Below, piece after piece: positions 27,959 to 35,917 of a DNA stretch of 60,506 nt. How positions within the stretch are numbered: the stretch's first letter is position 1; the number at the start of each line of letters is the position of its first letter. Source of the stretch: CAVPHV01 sp963704825. GTDB lineage: Bacteria > Actinomycetota > Acidimicrobiia > Spongiisociales > UBA5794. The notes beneath the pieces were generated by a model. That model searched no databases, was not told the DNA's origin, and was given only the letters and a program-made list of their open reading frames with translations. The stretch covers positions 1-60,506 of the forward strand of contig CAVPHV010000023.1 in NCBI GenBank assembly GCA_963704825.1, given 5' to 3'. The position numbers and the translations under genes are program-made.

Positions 27959-28369
27959 ATGAGATTACGAATCGAACGACGAACCGAACTGGCATTGCGG
28001 GCTCTCGGCTTGCTCGAGGAGAGGGGCGACACGATGCGGGCGGCCGATATGGCCCCCGAGTTGGGGACGACATCGCAGTATCTGCCGCAAGTGCTGCGTC
28101 CGATGGTGCAGGCCGGATGGATCGACAGTGAACCGGGGCCGACCGGCGGCTACCGAGTTGCGGCAGGGTTTGAGGACCACTCGTTACTCGACCTCGTCGA
28201 ATTGATCGAAGGACCAACCGACACGCGGTCGTGCGTGTTCAAAGCCGGGATGTGCGAAGAACAGAACCACTGCGCCATGCACATCCCCTGGGTAGAGGTC
28301 AGGACCGCTCTCGTAGAGCGCCTCGCCCAGATTCCACTATCGGATTCGGTGAGAGGACAAGGAATATGA
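27959..28369 (+). CDS. Rrf2-family regulator, NsrR/IscR-like
   Basis: 136 residues. The winged helix occupies about 1-75, with the Rrf2 recognition region ELGTTSQYLPQVLRPMVQAG and the wing GPTGGYRVA. Three cysteines, Cys92, Cys99 and Cys105 (CVFKAGMCEEQNHCAMH), correspond to the iron-sulfur ligands of IscR and NsrR, with spacing 6 and 5. Proteins of this class sense nitric oxide, iron-sulfur status or redox state. The stop overlaps the start of the nitrite reductase gene by four bases (ATGA at 28366), so the pair forms an operon. That partner makes nitric-oxide sensing the most likely function. Confidence 0.88.
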   Translation: MRLRIERRTELALRALGLLEERGDTMRAADMAPELGTTSQYLPQVLRPMVQAGWIDSEPGPTGGYRVAAGFEDHSLLDLVELIEGPTDTRSCVFKAGMCEEQNHCAMHIPWVEVRTALVERLAQIPLSDSVRGQGI

Positions 28370-29895
28370 GTGATGGTTTCTGGCAGAAGGCATTCCAGTT
28401 TGCCTTGCTGTTTGGAGTGATTGCCCTGCTGGCGGCCTCGATCGTCGTGCAGAGCGGCAGTATGTCGGACGCAGACGTCCGAGAGATCGTTGCAGCCGAA
28501 GACACGTCGGGTGGCGGCGCCACGGGATGGCCGGTCGACCAGAGCATCAGGCCCGAGCTTGTTGCGGTTTCCGACCTCCAGCCGGCCCCCGATGGTGAGC
28601 AGCACCTGACGTATGCACCTGAGGTAGCGCCCGCCGCCGCACGCGGTGACCAGCGCATCTGGCAGGTGCATGTCGAGTCCATCGAAGGCGTGTGCCCGCT
28701 CGATCCCGCCAATGGAGTCACGACCGAGATGTGGGGTTTCCGCATCGCCGGCGAAACCGAGGTCACCTGCGGAGCCCCTGGTCCCGTGCTGCGGGGCCGG
28801 GTCGGTGACGTCGCCGAGATCACGCTTTCCAATCTGGCGACCAACACTCATCCGCACAACATCGACTTCCATGCCGTGACCGGCCAAGGCGGCGGGGCTG
28901 CCGACCTGACGGTCAATCCGGGCGAATCCGCGACCATCCAGGTCAGGCTCCTCTATCCCGGTGCGTTCATGTATCACTGTGCGTACGGTGACGTTCCGCT
29001 GCACATTGCCAAGGGGATGTATGGGATGTTCATCGTCGACCCCGAGGTTCCCCTTCCCGAGGTGGACCACGAATGGGCGATCATGCAGAGCGAGTGGTAC
29101 GTCGGCGAGACCGGAGAGGCTGGGGGCGAGGCACCGTTCGATCGTGATTCCCTGGTGGCCGAGGAGCCGCGATTTGTGACGTTCAATGGGCGGACCGATG
29201 CCTTGGTTGGGGACAACACGCTCGCCATGAACGTCGGCGAGCGGGCTCGCATCTATTTCGTCAACGAGGGGCTGAACCTCGACAGCAACTTCCACCCGAT
29301 CGGGTCGCATTGGGACCTGGTGTATCCGGAGGCCGCCACCCATCCGGCGAATCGTGTCATCAGAGGTTCCCAGTCGACGCTGGTCGTTGCCGGCGGCGGG
29401 ACTGTGGTGGAGATCGACGCCCTGGTGCCGTCCACCATCATCCTGGTCGACCATGCGTTGGTGAGGACGTTCTACAAGGGAGCGATCGGCACGATTGTGG
29501 TTTCGGGCGCTGCCAACCCTGAACTGTTCGCGGTGCTCGGAGGCGCCGAAGGGCCGGCCGAGGGTGAGGACGGCGCTGAGGAAGCGACGGTGGTGACCGA
29601 CGTCGTGATCACGATCGACTCCTTCGACCCTGCCAATGCCGACCGGGCGTACGACCCGAACGACCTGACGGTGGCCGTCGGGACGACGGTGCGGTGGACC
29701 AACGCCGACGCCGTTGCCCACACCGTCACTTCCGGGGTTTCGGACGGTACTCTCGGTGAGGCCGACGGGGTATTCGACTCAGGGTTCCTCGAGCAGGGTC
29801 AGACGTTCTCGTATACGTTCACCGAGGCGGGCGAGTTCGACTACTTCTGCACCCCCCATCCCTGGATGAGGGGAAAGGTGACGGTCACCGGCTGA
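28366..29895 (+). CDS. nirK: Copper nitrite reductase (NirK-like) with C-terminal cupredoxin domain
   Basis: 509 residues. A membrane anchor or signal lies at 10-30. Two cupredoxin domains (about 95-235 and 250-400) follow the AniA-type NirK order: HPHNIDFHAVTG with His162, His164 and catalytic Asp167; YHCAYGDVPLHIAKGM with type-1 ligands Cys205, His213 and Met218; then VTFNGRTDALVGDNTL, FHPIG and LVDHAL. NirK reduces nitrite to NO outside the membrane. About 415-509 is a third, plastocyanin-like domain with AHTVTSG and FCTPHPWMRG, giving His, Cys, His, Met ligands and possibly an internal electron donor. It is coupled to the Rrf2 gene. The regulator and active-site set support nitrite reductase over a laccase-type oxidase. 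Confidence 0.88.
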   Translation: MSDGFWQKAFQFALLFGVIALLAASIVVQSGSMSDADVREIVAAEDTSGGGATGWPVDQSIRPELVAVSDLQPAPDGEQHLTYAPEVAPAAARGDQRIWQVHVESIEGVCPLDPANGVTTEMWGFRIAGETEVTCGAPGPVLRGRVGDVAEITLSNLATNTHPHNIDFHAVTGQGGGAADLTVNPGESATIQVRLLYPGAFMYHCAYGDVPLHIAKGMYGMFIVDPEVPLPEVDHEWAIMQSEWYVGETGEAGGEAPFDRDSLVAEEPRFVTFNGRTDALVGDNTLAMNVGERARIYFVNEGLNLDSNFHPIGSHWDLVYPEAATHPANRVIRGSQSTLVVAGGGTVVEIDALVPSTIILVDHALVRTFYKGAIGTIVVSGAANPELFAVLGGAEGPAEGEDGAEEATVVTDVVITIDSFDPANADRAYDPNDLTVAVGTTVRWTNADAVAHTVTSGVSDGTLGEADGVFDSGFLEQGQTFSYTFTEAGEFDYFCTPHPWMRGKVTVTG

Positions 29896-29927
29896 TCGGA
29901 ACGCTGCGGTCTCGAGGGGCTGCAAGC

Positions 29928-29959
29928 GGAACCCCCAGGTTTGTTGACCCGGGGGTTCC
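29928..29959 (+). terminator. Hairpin after nirK
   Basis: GGAACCCCC (29928-29936) and GGGGGTTCC (29951-29959) form a perfect 9-bp stem with inner GGT/ACC pairing. It lies between the convergent nirK and secreted-protein genes and can serve both. The T-tract is weak. Confidence 0.7.
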
Positions 29960-29991
29960 CTGCTTGCGGGAGGGGCCGCAACTGAGGCCGC

Positions 29992-30750
29992 TCAGCCGAC
30001 CGTGTAGGAGTTGCTTGTCACGTCGGCTTCGTACGTCAAGCCGGCGTACGTGACGGCGTTGATCGTGATCGGGTAGACACCCGTGGCGGCTGCCGGTATC
30101 TCGAAGCGAGCCTTGCCACGCTTGTTGGTTCTGAGAGTCTGGGTGACCTCGGTGTCACCGGGAAGGGTCCAGGTGGCAGCCACCACCGCCTTGACGACCG
30201 CGTCACCGTTTTCGTCGACCACCCGCGCCACCGCTCGGACGTTGTTGCCGCGCTCGGACATGTTGATGCGGGCAACGCTCACACAATCGACTGCACACGG
30301 CTCCGGCTCCGGTGGGGGCGGAGGGGCCGGAGCGCCGAGGTCGACCGAAATGGAGAGCAACGTGCTCCCGGCAGGATCAAATGTGTAGCCGGCCTTGCTG
30401 ATGCCGGCGACGGTGAAGGTCGCGGTTCCGCCCTGGTCGGTGGAGAGCGGGAACTCGGCCCGGAGCCGGGTTCCGATCACGTCGTACCTGCCGAGCGTGG
30501 TTCCGTCGGGCAAGGTCCAGACGCCGTATACCACGGCGCCGCGAATCGCCCCACCGTGCTCGTCGACGACCTTGACGTGGGCTTCGGCGTCCGGCCCCAG
30601 GTAGGTGTAGTTCTTGATCGAGTACACCCGCAGGCAGTCCGTCTCGCAGTTGGGTGCTGCAGGTTCGGCTCCGGCCGCAGGGGCGGCCACGGCAAGTACG
30701 GCGAAGATGCTCAGCAGCAACAGAAGGGGCCGTCGGAGTCTTTGGTGCAT
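29992..30750 (-). CDS. Secreted protein with two Ig-like repeats
   Basis: 252 residues. ATG 30750 has GGAGG six bases upstream. A signal peptide (1-27, cleavage after AAGA) is followed by two homologous units of about 100 residues. Each opens with a C-x3-C pair (CETDCLRV and CAVDCVSV), then a beta-rich section containing VVDE(H/N)G and (T/A)TWTLP-like motifs. A Pro-rich linker (APPPPPEPEP) joins them. The fold is most like bacterial Ig-like domains, and each Cys pair may form a disulfide. The role is unknown; cell surface location is inferred from the signal. It converges on nirK. Confidence 0.75.
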   Translation of the reverse strand: MHQRLRRPLLLLLSIFAVLAVAAPAAGAEPAAPNCETDCLRVYSIKNYTYLGPDAEAHVKVVDEHGGAIRGAVVYGVWTLPDGTTLGRYDVIGTRLRAEFPLSTDQGGTATFTVAGISKAGYTFDPAGSTLLSISVDLGAPAPPPPPEPEPCAVDCVSVARINMSERGNNVRAVARVVDENGDAVVKAVVAATWTLPGDTEVTQTLRTNKRGKARFEIPAAATGVYPITINAVTYAGLTYEADVTSNSYTVG

Positions 30751-30852
30751 CAGTTCCTCCAGGGCGATCTTGTGGGTCGGGACATCCGGTGCAGCGAACG
30801 TATGGCCACCGTGAGGGTGGGTCAAGGGCAATCCGAGTGATTTGAGCGACAC

Positions 30853-31002
30853 TTAACCGAAGGCCACGCCGGGCTTAGCGGCGGGCCGGCTTTTTGGGCT
30901 ACTCCACCCGGTAGCCCCCGCCGTGAACCAACCGTGGCGGCGGATCACCTCGGTGATGTAGGCGCCAAACTGGTCGAGCCACGCCTGAGTCTGAGTGTCC
31001 AT
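30853..31002 (-). CDS. Possible small protein, 49 aa
   Basis: ATG 31002 is preceded by AAAGGGGGAACCGG, a reasonable ribosome site. The peptide begins MDTQTQAWLDQFGAYITEVI, then RRHGWFTAGATGW, which loosely recalls the start of DUF4262-like proteins, and ends with a basic tail. The short length and lack of a clear family keep this tentative; it may be a truncated longer gene. Confidence 0.35.
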   Translation of the reverse strand: MDTQTQAWLDQFGAYITEVIRRHGWFTAGATGWSSPKSRPAAKPGVAFG

Positions 31003-31178
31003 CCGGTTCCCCCTTTGGTCGATTGAGATGGCACTTCCGAACGTATCGCGGCCCACCGACAGTTTTTGTGGTTGGCGCGAGAACATCTCCACAGCTTCTG
31101 GTCGGCGCTTGTCGTCGAGGGAGCTCACATGGTGGAGCCCGGCGGTAGCATCGCGACCAGGCACGAAAGGAGCGAGCG

Positions 31179-31907
31179 TTGGCCGTCAGCATTGTGACCG
31201 GCGCCGCCTCAGGAATTGGCGCAGCCACGGCCGGAGTACTCGCCCGCCGGGGCGATCATGTGGTGTGCGTCGATCTCGATGAGGCGGGAGCTGTGAGAAC
31301 CGCAGATCAACTCGATGGAGCCATCGGTGTCGGCGCAGACGTCACCATGGCTGAGGACTGCGAGCGAATGGTGGCGGCGGCGCTCGAACATTTCGGGAAT
31401 ATCGACGCTGCCGTTGCCTGCGCGGGGATCGAGATCGGCGGTCCGGCGCTCGATATCGATCCGGCGATGTTCCGGCGCGTCGTTGATGTCAACCTCACCG
31501 GCAGTTTCCTCACGGCCCAGGCCGCAGCCCGAGCGATGAGGTCTCGCGGCCACGGCGGCGCCATCGTGCTCATCGGTTCCATCAACTCCCACATGGCGCT
31601 TCCCGGCGCGGCGGCGTACTGCGCATCGAAGGGAGGCGTTCGTATGCTCGGGAAGGCCTTGGCCGTTGATCTGGCGCCCTACTCCATCCGCGTCAACGTA
31701 GTGGGACCGGGCGTCACGGACACGCCCATGAGCGCTGAGACGCTCGCCGACCCGGACCGTTCCGCTCGGTTCCTCAGCCGAATCCCACTCGGGCGCGCTG
31801 CCGCTCCGGATGAGATCGGTGCCGCCGTGAGCTTCTTGACATCCGAGGCTTCCAGCTACGTCACCGGCGCGTTTCTTTCCGTCGACGGGGGGTGGCTCGC
31901 TGGGTAG
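31179..31907 (+). CDS. SDR-family NAD(P)-dependent oxidoreductase
   Basis: 242 residues from TTG 31179, preceded by AAAGGAG at seven bases. Classic SDR features are present: TGAASGIG (8-15), an ACAG in place of NNAG, the Ser of LIGSINSH, YCASK with the catalytic Tyr and Lys, and the C-terminal SYVTGAFLSVDGGW. Asp in VCVDLDE after strand 2 favours NAD. It probably oxidises a secondary alcohol or the reverse. It is the first gene of the catabolic district and faces the Zn-type dehydrogenase gene. Confidence 0.9.
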   Translation: MAVSIVTGAASGIGAATAGVLARRGDHVVCVDLDEAGAVRTADQLDGAIGVGADVTMAEDCERMVAAALEHFGNIDAAVACAGIEIGGPALDIDPAMFRRVVDVNLTGSFLTAQAAARAMRSRGHGGAIVLIGSINSHMALPGAAAYCASKGGVRMLGKALAVDLAPYSIRVNVVGPGVTDTPMSAETLADPDRSARFLSRIPLGRAAAPDEIGAAVSFLTSEASSYVTGAFLSVDGGWLAG

Positions 31908-31961
31908 TCGTCGGCGAGCACCGTGACCCATGTGCCCACGGCAACTGGCGAGTTGCCCTCC

Positions 31962-33017
31962 TCAGCTGGATCCGATACCGACGTCCACCACGTAGCGTTT
32001 CCCGCCCGTGCCGTGTTGCTCGATGTCGGCAAGCACCGCGGGTACCTCCGCCAATTCGACTGTCGGTCCTACCAACGGCGAGACGTCTACTCGTCCCGAG
32101 AGATAGAGAGAGTTGCCGATGAGGAAGTCGCGACGGGTGAAGCCGAAGGTGGTGACCAGAGAGATCTCCCGTCGAACGAATTCGGCCAGGTAGTTCTGGA
32201 ACGTGAGTGACGTGGGACCGTCGCAGATACCCATCAGCATTGCGGTGCCCCCCGGCCGGATGACCCGAACGGTCGCTTCGAGGCTCGAGGGGTGGCCTGC
32301 CGTCTCAAACCCGTTGTCCACTCCGTGTTCGGCACCGGCGAGGTCTCGGAGCGCATCCGAAACCGCTTCCGGCGTCATGCCGCCGGCGTTGAGGGTTGCA
32401 TCCGCCCACGGTGACACTGCTGCGAGCTGATCGTCGCTGACATCCGCGGCGACCACCGTGGTGGCGCCAAAGGCGCGGGCGACCTGGCATACGGTGAAGC
32501 CGATGCTTCCGACCCCGCTGACCGCCACTCGGGCGCCGGGCTGCACCCCGGCCTTCCTAACTGCGTGGACCGCGGCCGGCAGCGCCGAGCTCAGCATCAC
32601 GGCCTCTGCAATGCTCGTGTCGGTGGGAAGCCTGAAGATATTTGCCTCCGGCACCAGCGAAAACTCGGCGAATCCTCCGTCGAGGTCGATGCCGAGATGC
32701 CGCATCCACGGGCAGATGCTGTCTTCGCCGCGGATGCACCACTCGCAAACGCCGCATCCAACAACTGCGTCGGCGACGACCAGTGTGCCGGGAGGAGGGC
32801 TGGCCGGTGAGGCGGCTTCGACCACCTCTCCGATGATCTCATGTCCGAGGATTCTGGGCAGCCCGCCAGTGTCGAGCATGCCCTTCGCCATCTGGGTGTG
32901 GAAGAGGCCCGCGGCGGAAGCCACCGTGCGCAGCAACGCCCAGCCCTCGGGGACCGCAGGGACGGGGATATCCGCCAGTTCCAGGGTCCCTTTGTCGACC
33001 ATCAGCAGTGCACGCAT
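31962..33017 (-). CDS. Zinc-type (MDR) alcohol dehydrogenase family protein
   Basis: 351 residues. The GroES-like domain contains GHEIIGEV and the structural zinc loop CGVCEWCIRGEDSIC with all four cysteines. A Rossmann domain follows (VAVSGVGSIGFTVCQVA). The usual catalytic-zinc motif CGxDxH is changed here to AGLFHT (about residues 36-41), so the first zinc ligand is missing and the chemistry may be altered. The stop of the neighbouring Fe-S ene-reductase gene lies only 14 bases upstream, so the two form a unit with the reductase gene first. Confidence 0.85.
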   Translation of the reverse strand: MRALLMVDKGTLELADIPVPAVPEGWALLRTVASAAGLFHTQMAKGMLDTGGLPRILGHEIIGEVVEAASPASPPPGTLVVADAVVGCGVCEWCIRGEDSICPWMRHLGIDLDGGFAEFSLVPEANIFRLPTDTSIAEAVMLSSALPAAVHAVRKAGVQPGARVAVSGVGSIGFTVCQVARAFGATTVVAADVSDDQLAAVSPWADATLNAGGMTPEAVSDALRDLAGAEHGVDNGFETAGHPSSLEATVRVIRPGGTAMLMGICDGPTSLTFQNYLAEFVRREISLVTTFGFTRRDFLIGNSLYLSGRVDVSPLVGPTVELAEVPAVLADIEQHGTGGKRYVVDVGIGSS

Positions 33018-33031
33018 GTCGAAGTTCCTTT

Positions 33032-35086
33032 CTAGACAGACTTTGCGACGCGGAAACCCGCGGCGACGGCGTCAACGATGAGCCACGGTTCCCCGCCGGG
33101 CGGCGGCCCGGCGTAGTGGACTTTCGGCGCTGTCGTGGCAAGTGCGTCGGCCAGGGTGGTATCGGCGACTTGGGGGAGGGCGATGACGATATCGTCGGCT
33201 TCGATGAAGCCGCGATGGCCGTCTGAGGCGACCAGGTGGAGTCCGTCGTTCGTGATCTCCTCCAGGCCCACTCCGAGATGTATCGGCGTTTGCCGCTCTT
33301 GCAGCCACACTCGGAGCCGCATCAGCAGGCGCTCCGGCATGCCCAGACCGAACGAGTCGGCAGTGTCGACGATGGTCACGGCACGGCCTCGTTTGATCAA
33401 GAACTCAGCCGTCTCGACGCCTTCGATGCGCGCACCAATCACGATCACGCGCTTGCCGAACGGGAGGTAGAGCTTCGTTGCAGCTCTCGTAAGCCGCGGG
33501 CCGACGAATCGCAGGGGGTGCTTCGCCTTGCGCGCCAGGTCCCCGGCGCCGGTCACGATGGAGCTGGTAATGCCCGGCACCTCGGGCAACTGGTACTTTC
33601 CGCCGGTGGCGACAATGACGACGTCGGGCTTTGCCGCCGCGATGTCCGCCGGCGCTGCGGTTCGCCCGAGCTGGACGTCGACGCCGAGGGTGTCGAGCTG
33701 GCGGCGGAGGTACTCGAGGTACGAAAGGATGTCCTCGGTGTCGGTTCCCTTGACCATGACGGCAAGTGGCAAGAGGCCGCCGAGTTGGTTCTGGCGTTCG
33801 AGCAGCGTGACATGGTGACCGCGGGATGCCGCGACTCTCGCCGCCTCCATGCCCGCCGGACCGCCGCCGATGATCATGACGCGTCGGGGCTCATCTGCCG
33901 GCCGGAGTTCGTAGTCGTCGACCGTTCCCAGGGCGGCGTTGACGCGGCACCGTCGTGGGCTCGCCTCGCACGTCGCACATTTGGTGCAAGGTCGGATGTC
34001 TGCGGCGCGTCCCGCCTTGAGTTTGTTGACCAGGTCATGATCAGCCCACAGAGGTCGGCCCATCGCGACCAGATCAACCATCCCGTTGGCGAGAGCGCGC
34101 TCAGCGCGAACCGGGTTCAGTCCCCCGACGCCCACAACCGGGGCTGACACGGCCTGCTTGATCGCTGCGGCCGGGGGAATCAGGAGGCCCTCCTCTTCGC
34201 TGATGGCGACAAAGGGTTCCATGTCGGGCTGCGGTTCCGGATATCGCCAATACTCAGGGACGTATTTGAACGGAACCGGTCCGTGGCCGTAGCCGGTCAC
34301 GCTGATGTAGGCGACTCCGGCGCGGTCGAGTTCCTGTGCGTTGGCGACGGCGTCGGCGACGTTGAGGGCCCCGGAAGCGCTCCATTCCTGACCGTTGATG
34401 CGAACACCGATGGGGTAGTCATCCCCGAGGCGGTGCCGGATCTTGGCGACGATGTTACGGACGATCTTGGTGCGCGACGCCGCCGACTGCGCACCGAACT
34501 CGTCATCGCGCTTGTTCCACACCCGGGTGAAGAAGCTCGCCAGCAGGTACGTGTGCGCCGCGTGGACTTCCACACCGTCGTAGCCGGCCGAGTGGGCGCG
34601 CACCGCAGCGTCTACATAGGCGTCTTCAACGGCTTCGATCTCGTCGGTCCCGAGCCCTCGGGTCGGCTTGAAGAACGGCGGCGGCGATGGGAGCTGGTCG
34701 GCTTCGAGGGTCGATGCCGACCAGGCTCGACCGGACGGGTAGTGGTCGACCTCAGCCGGCCCCCCGTGGTTGAGCTGAGCGAAGATGAACGACCCGTGTC
34801 GATGCACGGCGTCGGCGACTCCGGCGAGCCCGGGAATGAATGTGTCATCCCAGATGGCGATCTGGCGGGCAGCCGGGGCCATTGCGATGGGTGGAACGCT
34901 CGCCAACAAGATCAAGCTCACCCCGCCGCGGGCGAGCGCCTCATAGAGGGCGAGAACCCGCTCTTCGACCTGCCCGTCGAGACCCACGAAGTGCGTGTCC
35001 TGGGGTGCCTTGATGATCCGATTCGGCAGACTGAGCCCGCCAACATCGATTGGCGAGAGCAGGTGGGGATATCGTTCAGTATCCAC
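33032..35086 (-). CDS. NADH:flavin oxidoreductase, FMN/4Fe-4S/FAD (2,4-dienoyl-CoA reductase type)
   Basis: 684 residues, GTG start at 35086 with an in-frame stop two codons upstream. Residues 1-350 are an old-yellow-enzyme TIM barrel with HGGPAEVD, VHAAHTYLLASFFTRVWN(K)R and GGLNPVRAE. CTKCATC...CRVN around 367-382 gives four cysteines for a 4Fe-4S cluster, with slightly tighter spacing than the family norm. About 393-684 are FAD- and NAD(P)H-binding folds (IIGGGPAGMEAARVAA, GARIEGVETAEF). Relatives reduce conjugated C=C bonds or demethylate amines. Its gene order with the Zn-type dehydrogenase suggests action on an unsaturated ketone or alcohol. Confidence 0.9.
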   Translation of the reverse strand: MDTERYPHLLSPIDVGGLSLPNRIIKAPQDTHFVGLDGQVEERVLALYEALARGGVSLILLASVPPIAMAPAARQIAIWDDTFIPGLAGVADAVHRHGSFIFAQLNHGGPAEVDHYPSGRAWSASTLEADQLPSPPPFFKPTRGLGTDEIEAVEDAYVDAAVRAHSAGYDGVEVHAAHTYLLASFFTRVWNKRDDEFGAQSAASRTKIVRNIVAKIRHRLGDDYPIGVRINGQEWSASGALNVADAVANAQELDRAGVAYISVTGYGHGPVPFKYVPEYWRYPEPQPDMEPFVAISEEEGLLIPPAAAIKQAVSAPVVGVGGLNPVRAERALANGMVDLVAMGRPLWADHDLVNKLKAGRAADIRPCTKCATCEASPRRCRVNAALGTVDDYELRPADEPRRVMIIGGGPAGMEAARVAASRGHHVTLLERQNQLGGLLPLAVMVKGTDTEDILSYLEYLRRQLDTLGVDVQLGRTAAPADIAAAKPDVVIVATGGKYQLPEVPGITSSIVTGAGDLARKAKHPLRFVGPRLTRAATKLYLPFGKRVIVIGARIEGVETAEFLIKRGRAVTIVDTADSFGLGMPERLLMRLRVWLQERQTPIHLGVGLEEITNDGLHLVASDGHRGFIEADDIVIALPQVADTTLADALATTAPKVHYAGPPPGGEPWLIVDAVAAGFRVAKSV

Positions 35087-35147
35087 GACTCACCATTCCG
35101 TCGAGTGGTGCCGGCAGCGGTACTCGAACGCCACCAGGAACATCGGT

Positions 35148-35819
35148 TCAGTCGATGACGTCTTCGCTGTCGATCTCCCAGATCAGCTCGGAGTAGAGGT
35201 CTCCTCCGGGTACCCAATGCTTGCGTGAGTAGCGCGCGTTCGGGTTGTAGGCCTTGATGATGTACTCGTCGAGATCGCAATAGTTCGACGCGTAATCGAC
35301 GTCGGGCGAGTTATCGCGAAGGTAGTCCCCGATTGGGCAGTTGAGCCGCAACACGTATTTGACCATGTTGCCTGCGTCGTCGTAGTACCGCTCGCTGTCC
35401 AACTTGGGGGACCATTGGAAATAGCCCCAGAAGACCTCGAAGAAGTTCTCGAGGTTGAGCGGTTTGCCCTTCTCCCGTACCTTCTCGGCCATCAGGGCGC
35501 CCATCTCTTCGCCTTGGCGGCGGCGGGCCCGGTTGACGGCCGCCCGGCCTTCTTCGGTACCCATTTCTGCCTCGAATGCCGTCGCCATGACGGAGAAGAT
35601 CTTGGTCTTGGCGTGGAATTCGGCCTCGTTGGCGTCCCATCCCTGTTGGATCGGATCCGACGCCGATACCTCGCGGTACTTCTCCATGTAGCGGCGCTGG
35701 CCCTCCAGGTCCTGCTGAACCGTGGAACGGGCATGGCTGTCGCCCTTCACGTCTTCGACAGAGTCGGCGAGTTCCTTCAACTCCGGATGGGCAACATCCA
35801 CCCTCTGATACTCGGTCAT
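35148..35819 (-). CDS. Unknown protein, possibly ATC hydrolase-like
   Basis: 223 residues. ATG 35819 has GGAGGTCGG seven bases upstream. No signal or membrane segment. The C-terminal half has NCPIGDYLRDN, ASNYCDLDEYIIKAYNPN and GGDLYSELIWEID, which recalls the L-2-amino-thiazoline-4-carboxylate hydrolase family layout (Cys-Asp pair, then GDxxC); here the last position is Ser. The N-terminal half is helical and charged. It lies 61 bases before the ene-reductase gene on the same strand and is probably part of that operon. The function is uncertain. Confidence 0.55.
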   Translation of the reverse strand: MTEYQRVDVAHPELKELADSVEDVKGDSHARSTVQQDLEGQRRYMEKYREVSASDPIQQGWDANEAEFHAKTKIFSVMATAFEAEMGTEEGRAAVNRARRRQGEEMGALMAEKVREKGKPLNLENFFEVFWGYFQWSPKLDSERYYDDAGNMVKYVLRLNCPIGDYLRDNSPDVDYASNYCDLDEYIIKAYNPNARYSRKHWVPGGDLYSELIWEIDSEDVID

Positions 35820-35917
35820 TGTCCGACCTCCGGGGTTCGGCGATACGATTCGGGTCGCCGAGGCAAGTACCGGCGAGTACTCCGATCATAGTAGGTGTTG
35901 CGGACCGTCGTACGAAA

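Noticed and set aside
28150..29721. A 523-codon minus-strand frame across nirK
   Set aside because: The copper ligands and AniA-type order on the plus strand are unambiguous; the antisense frame has no motif.
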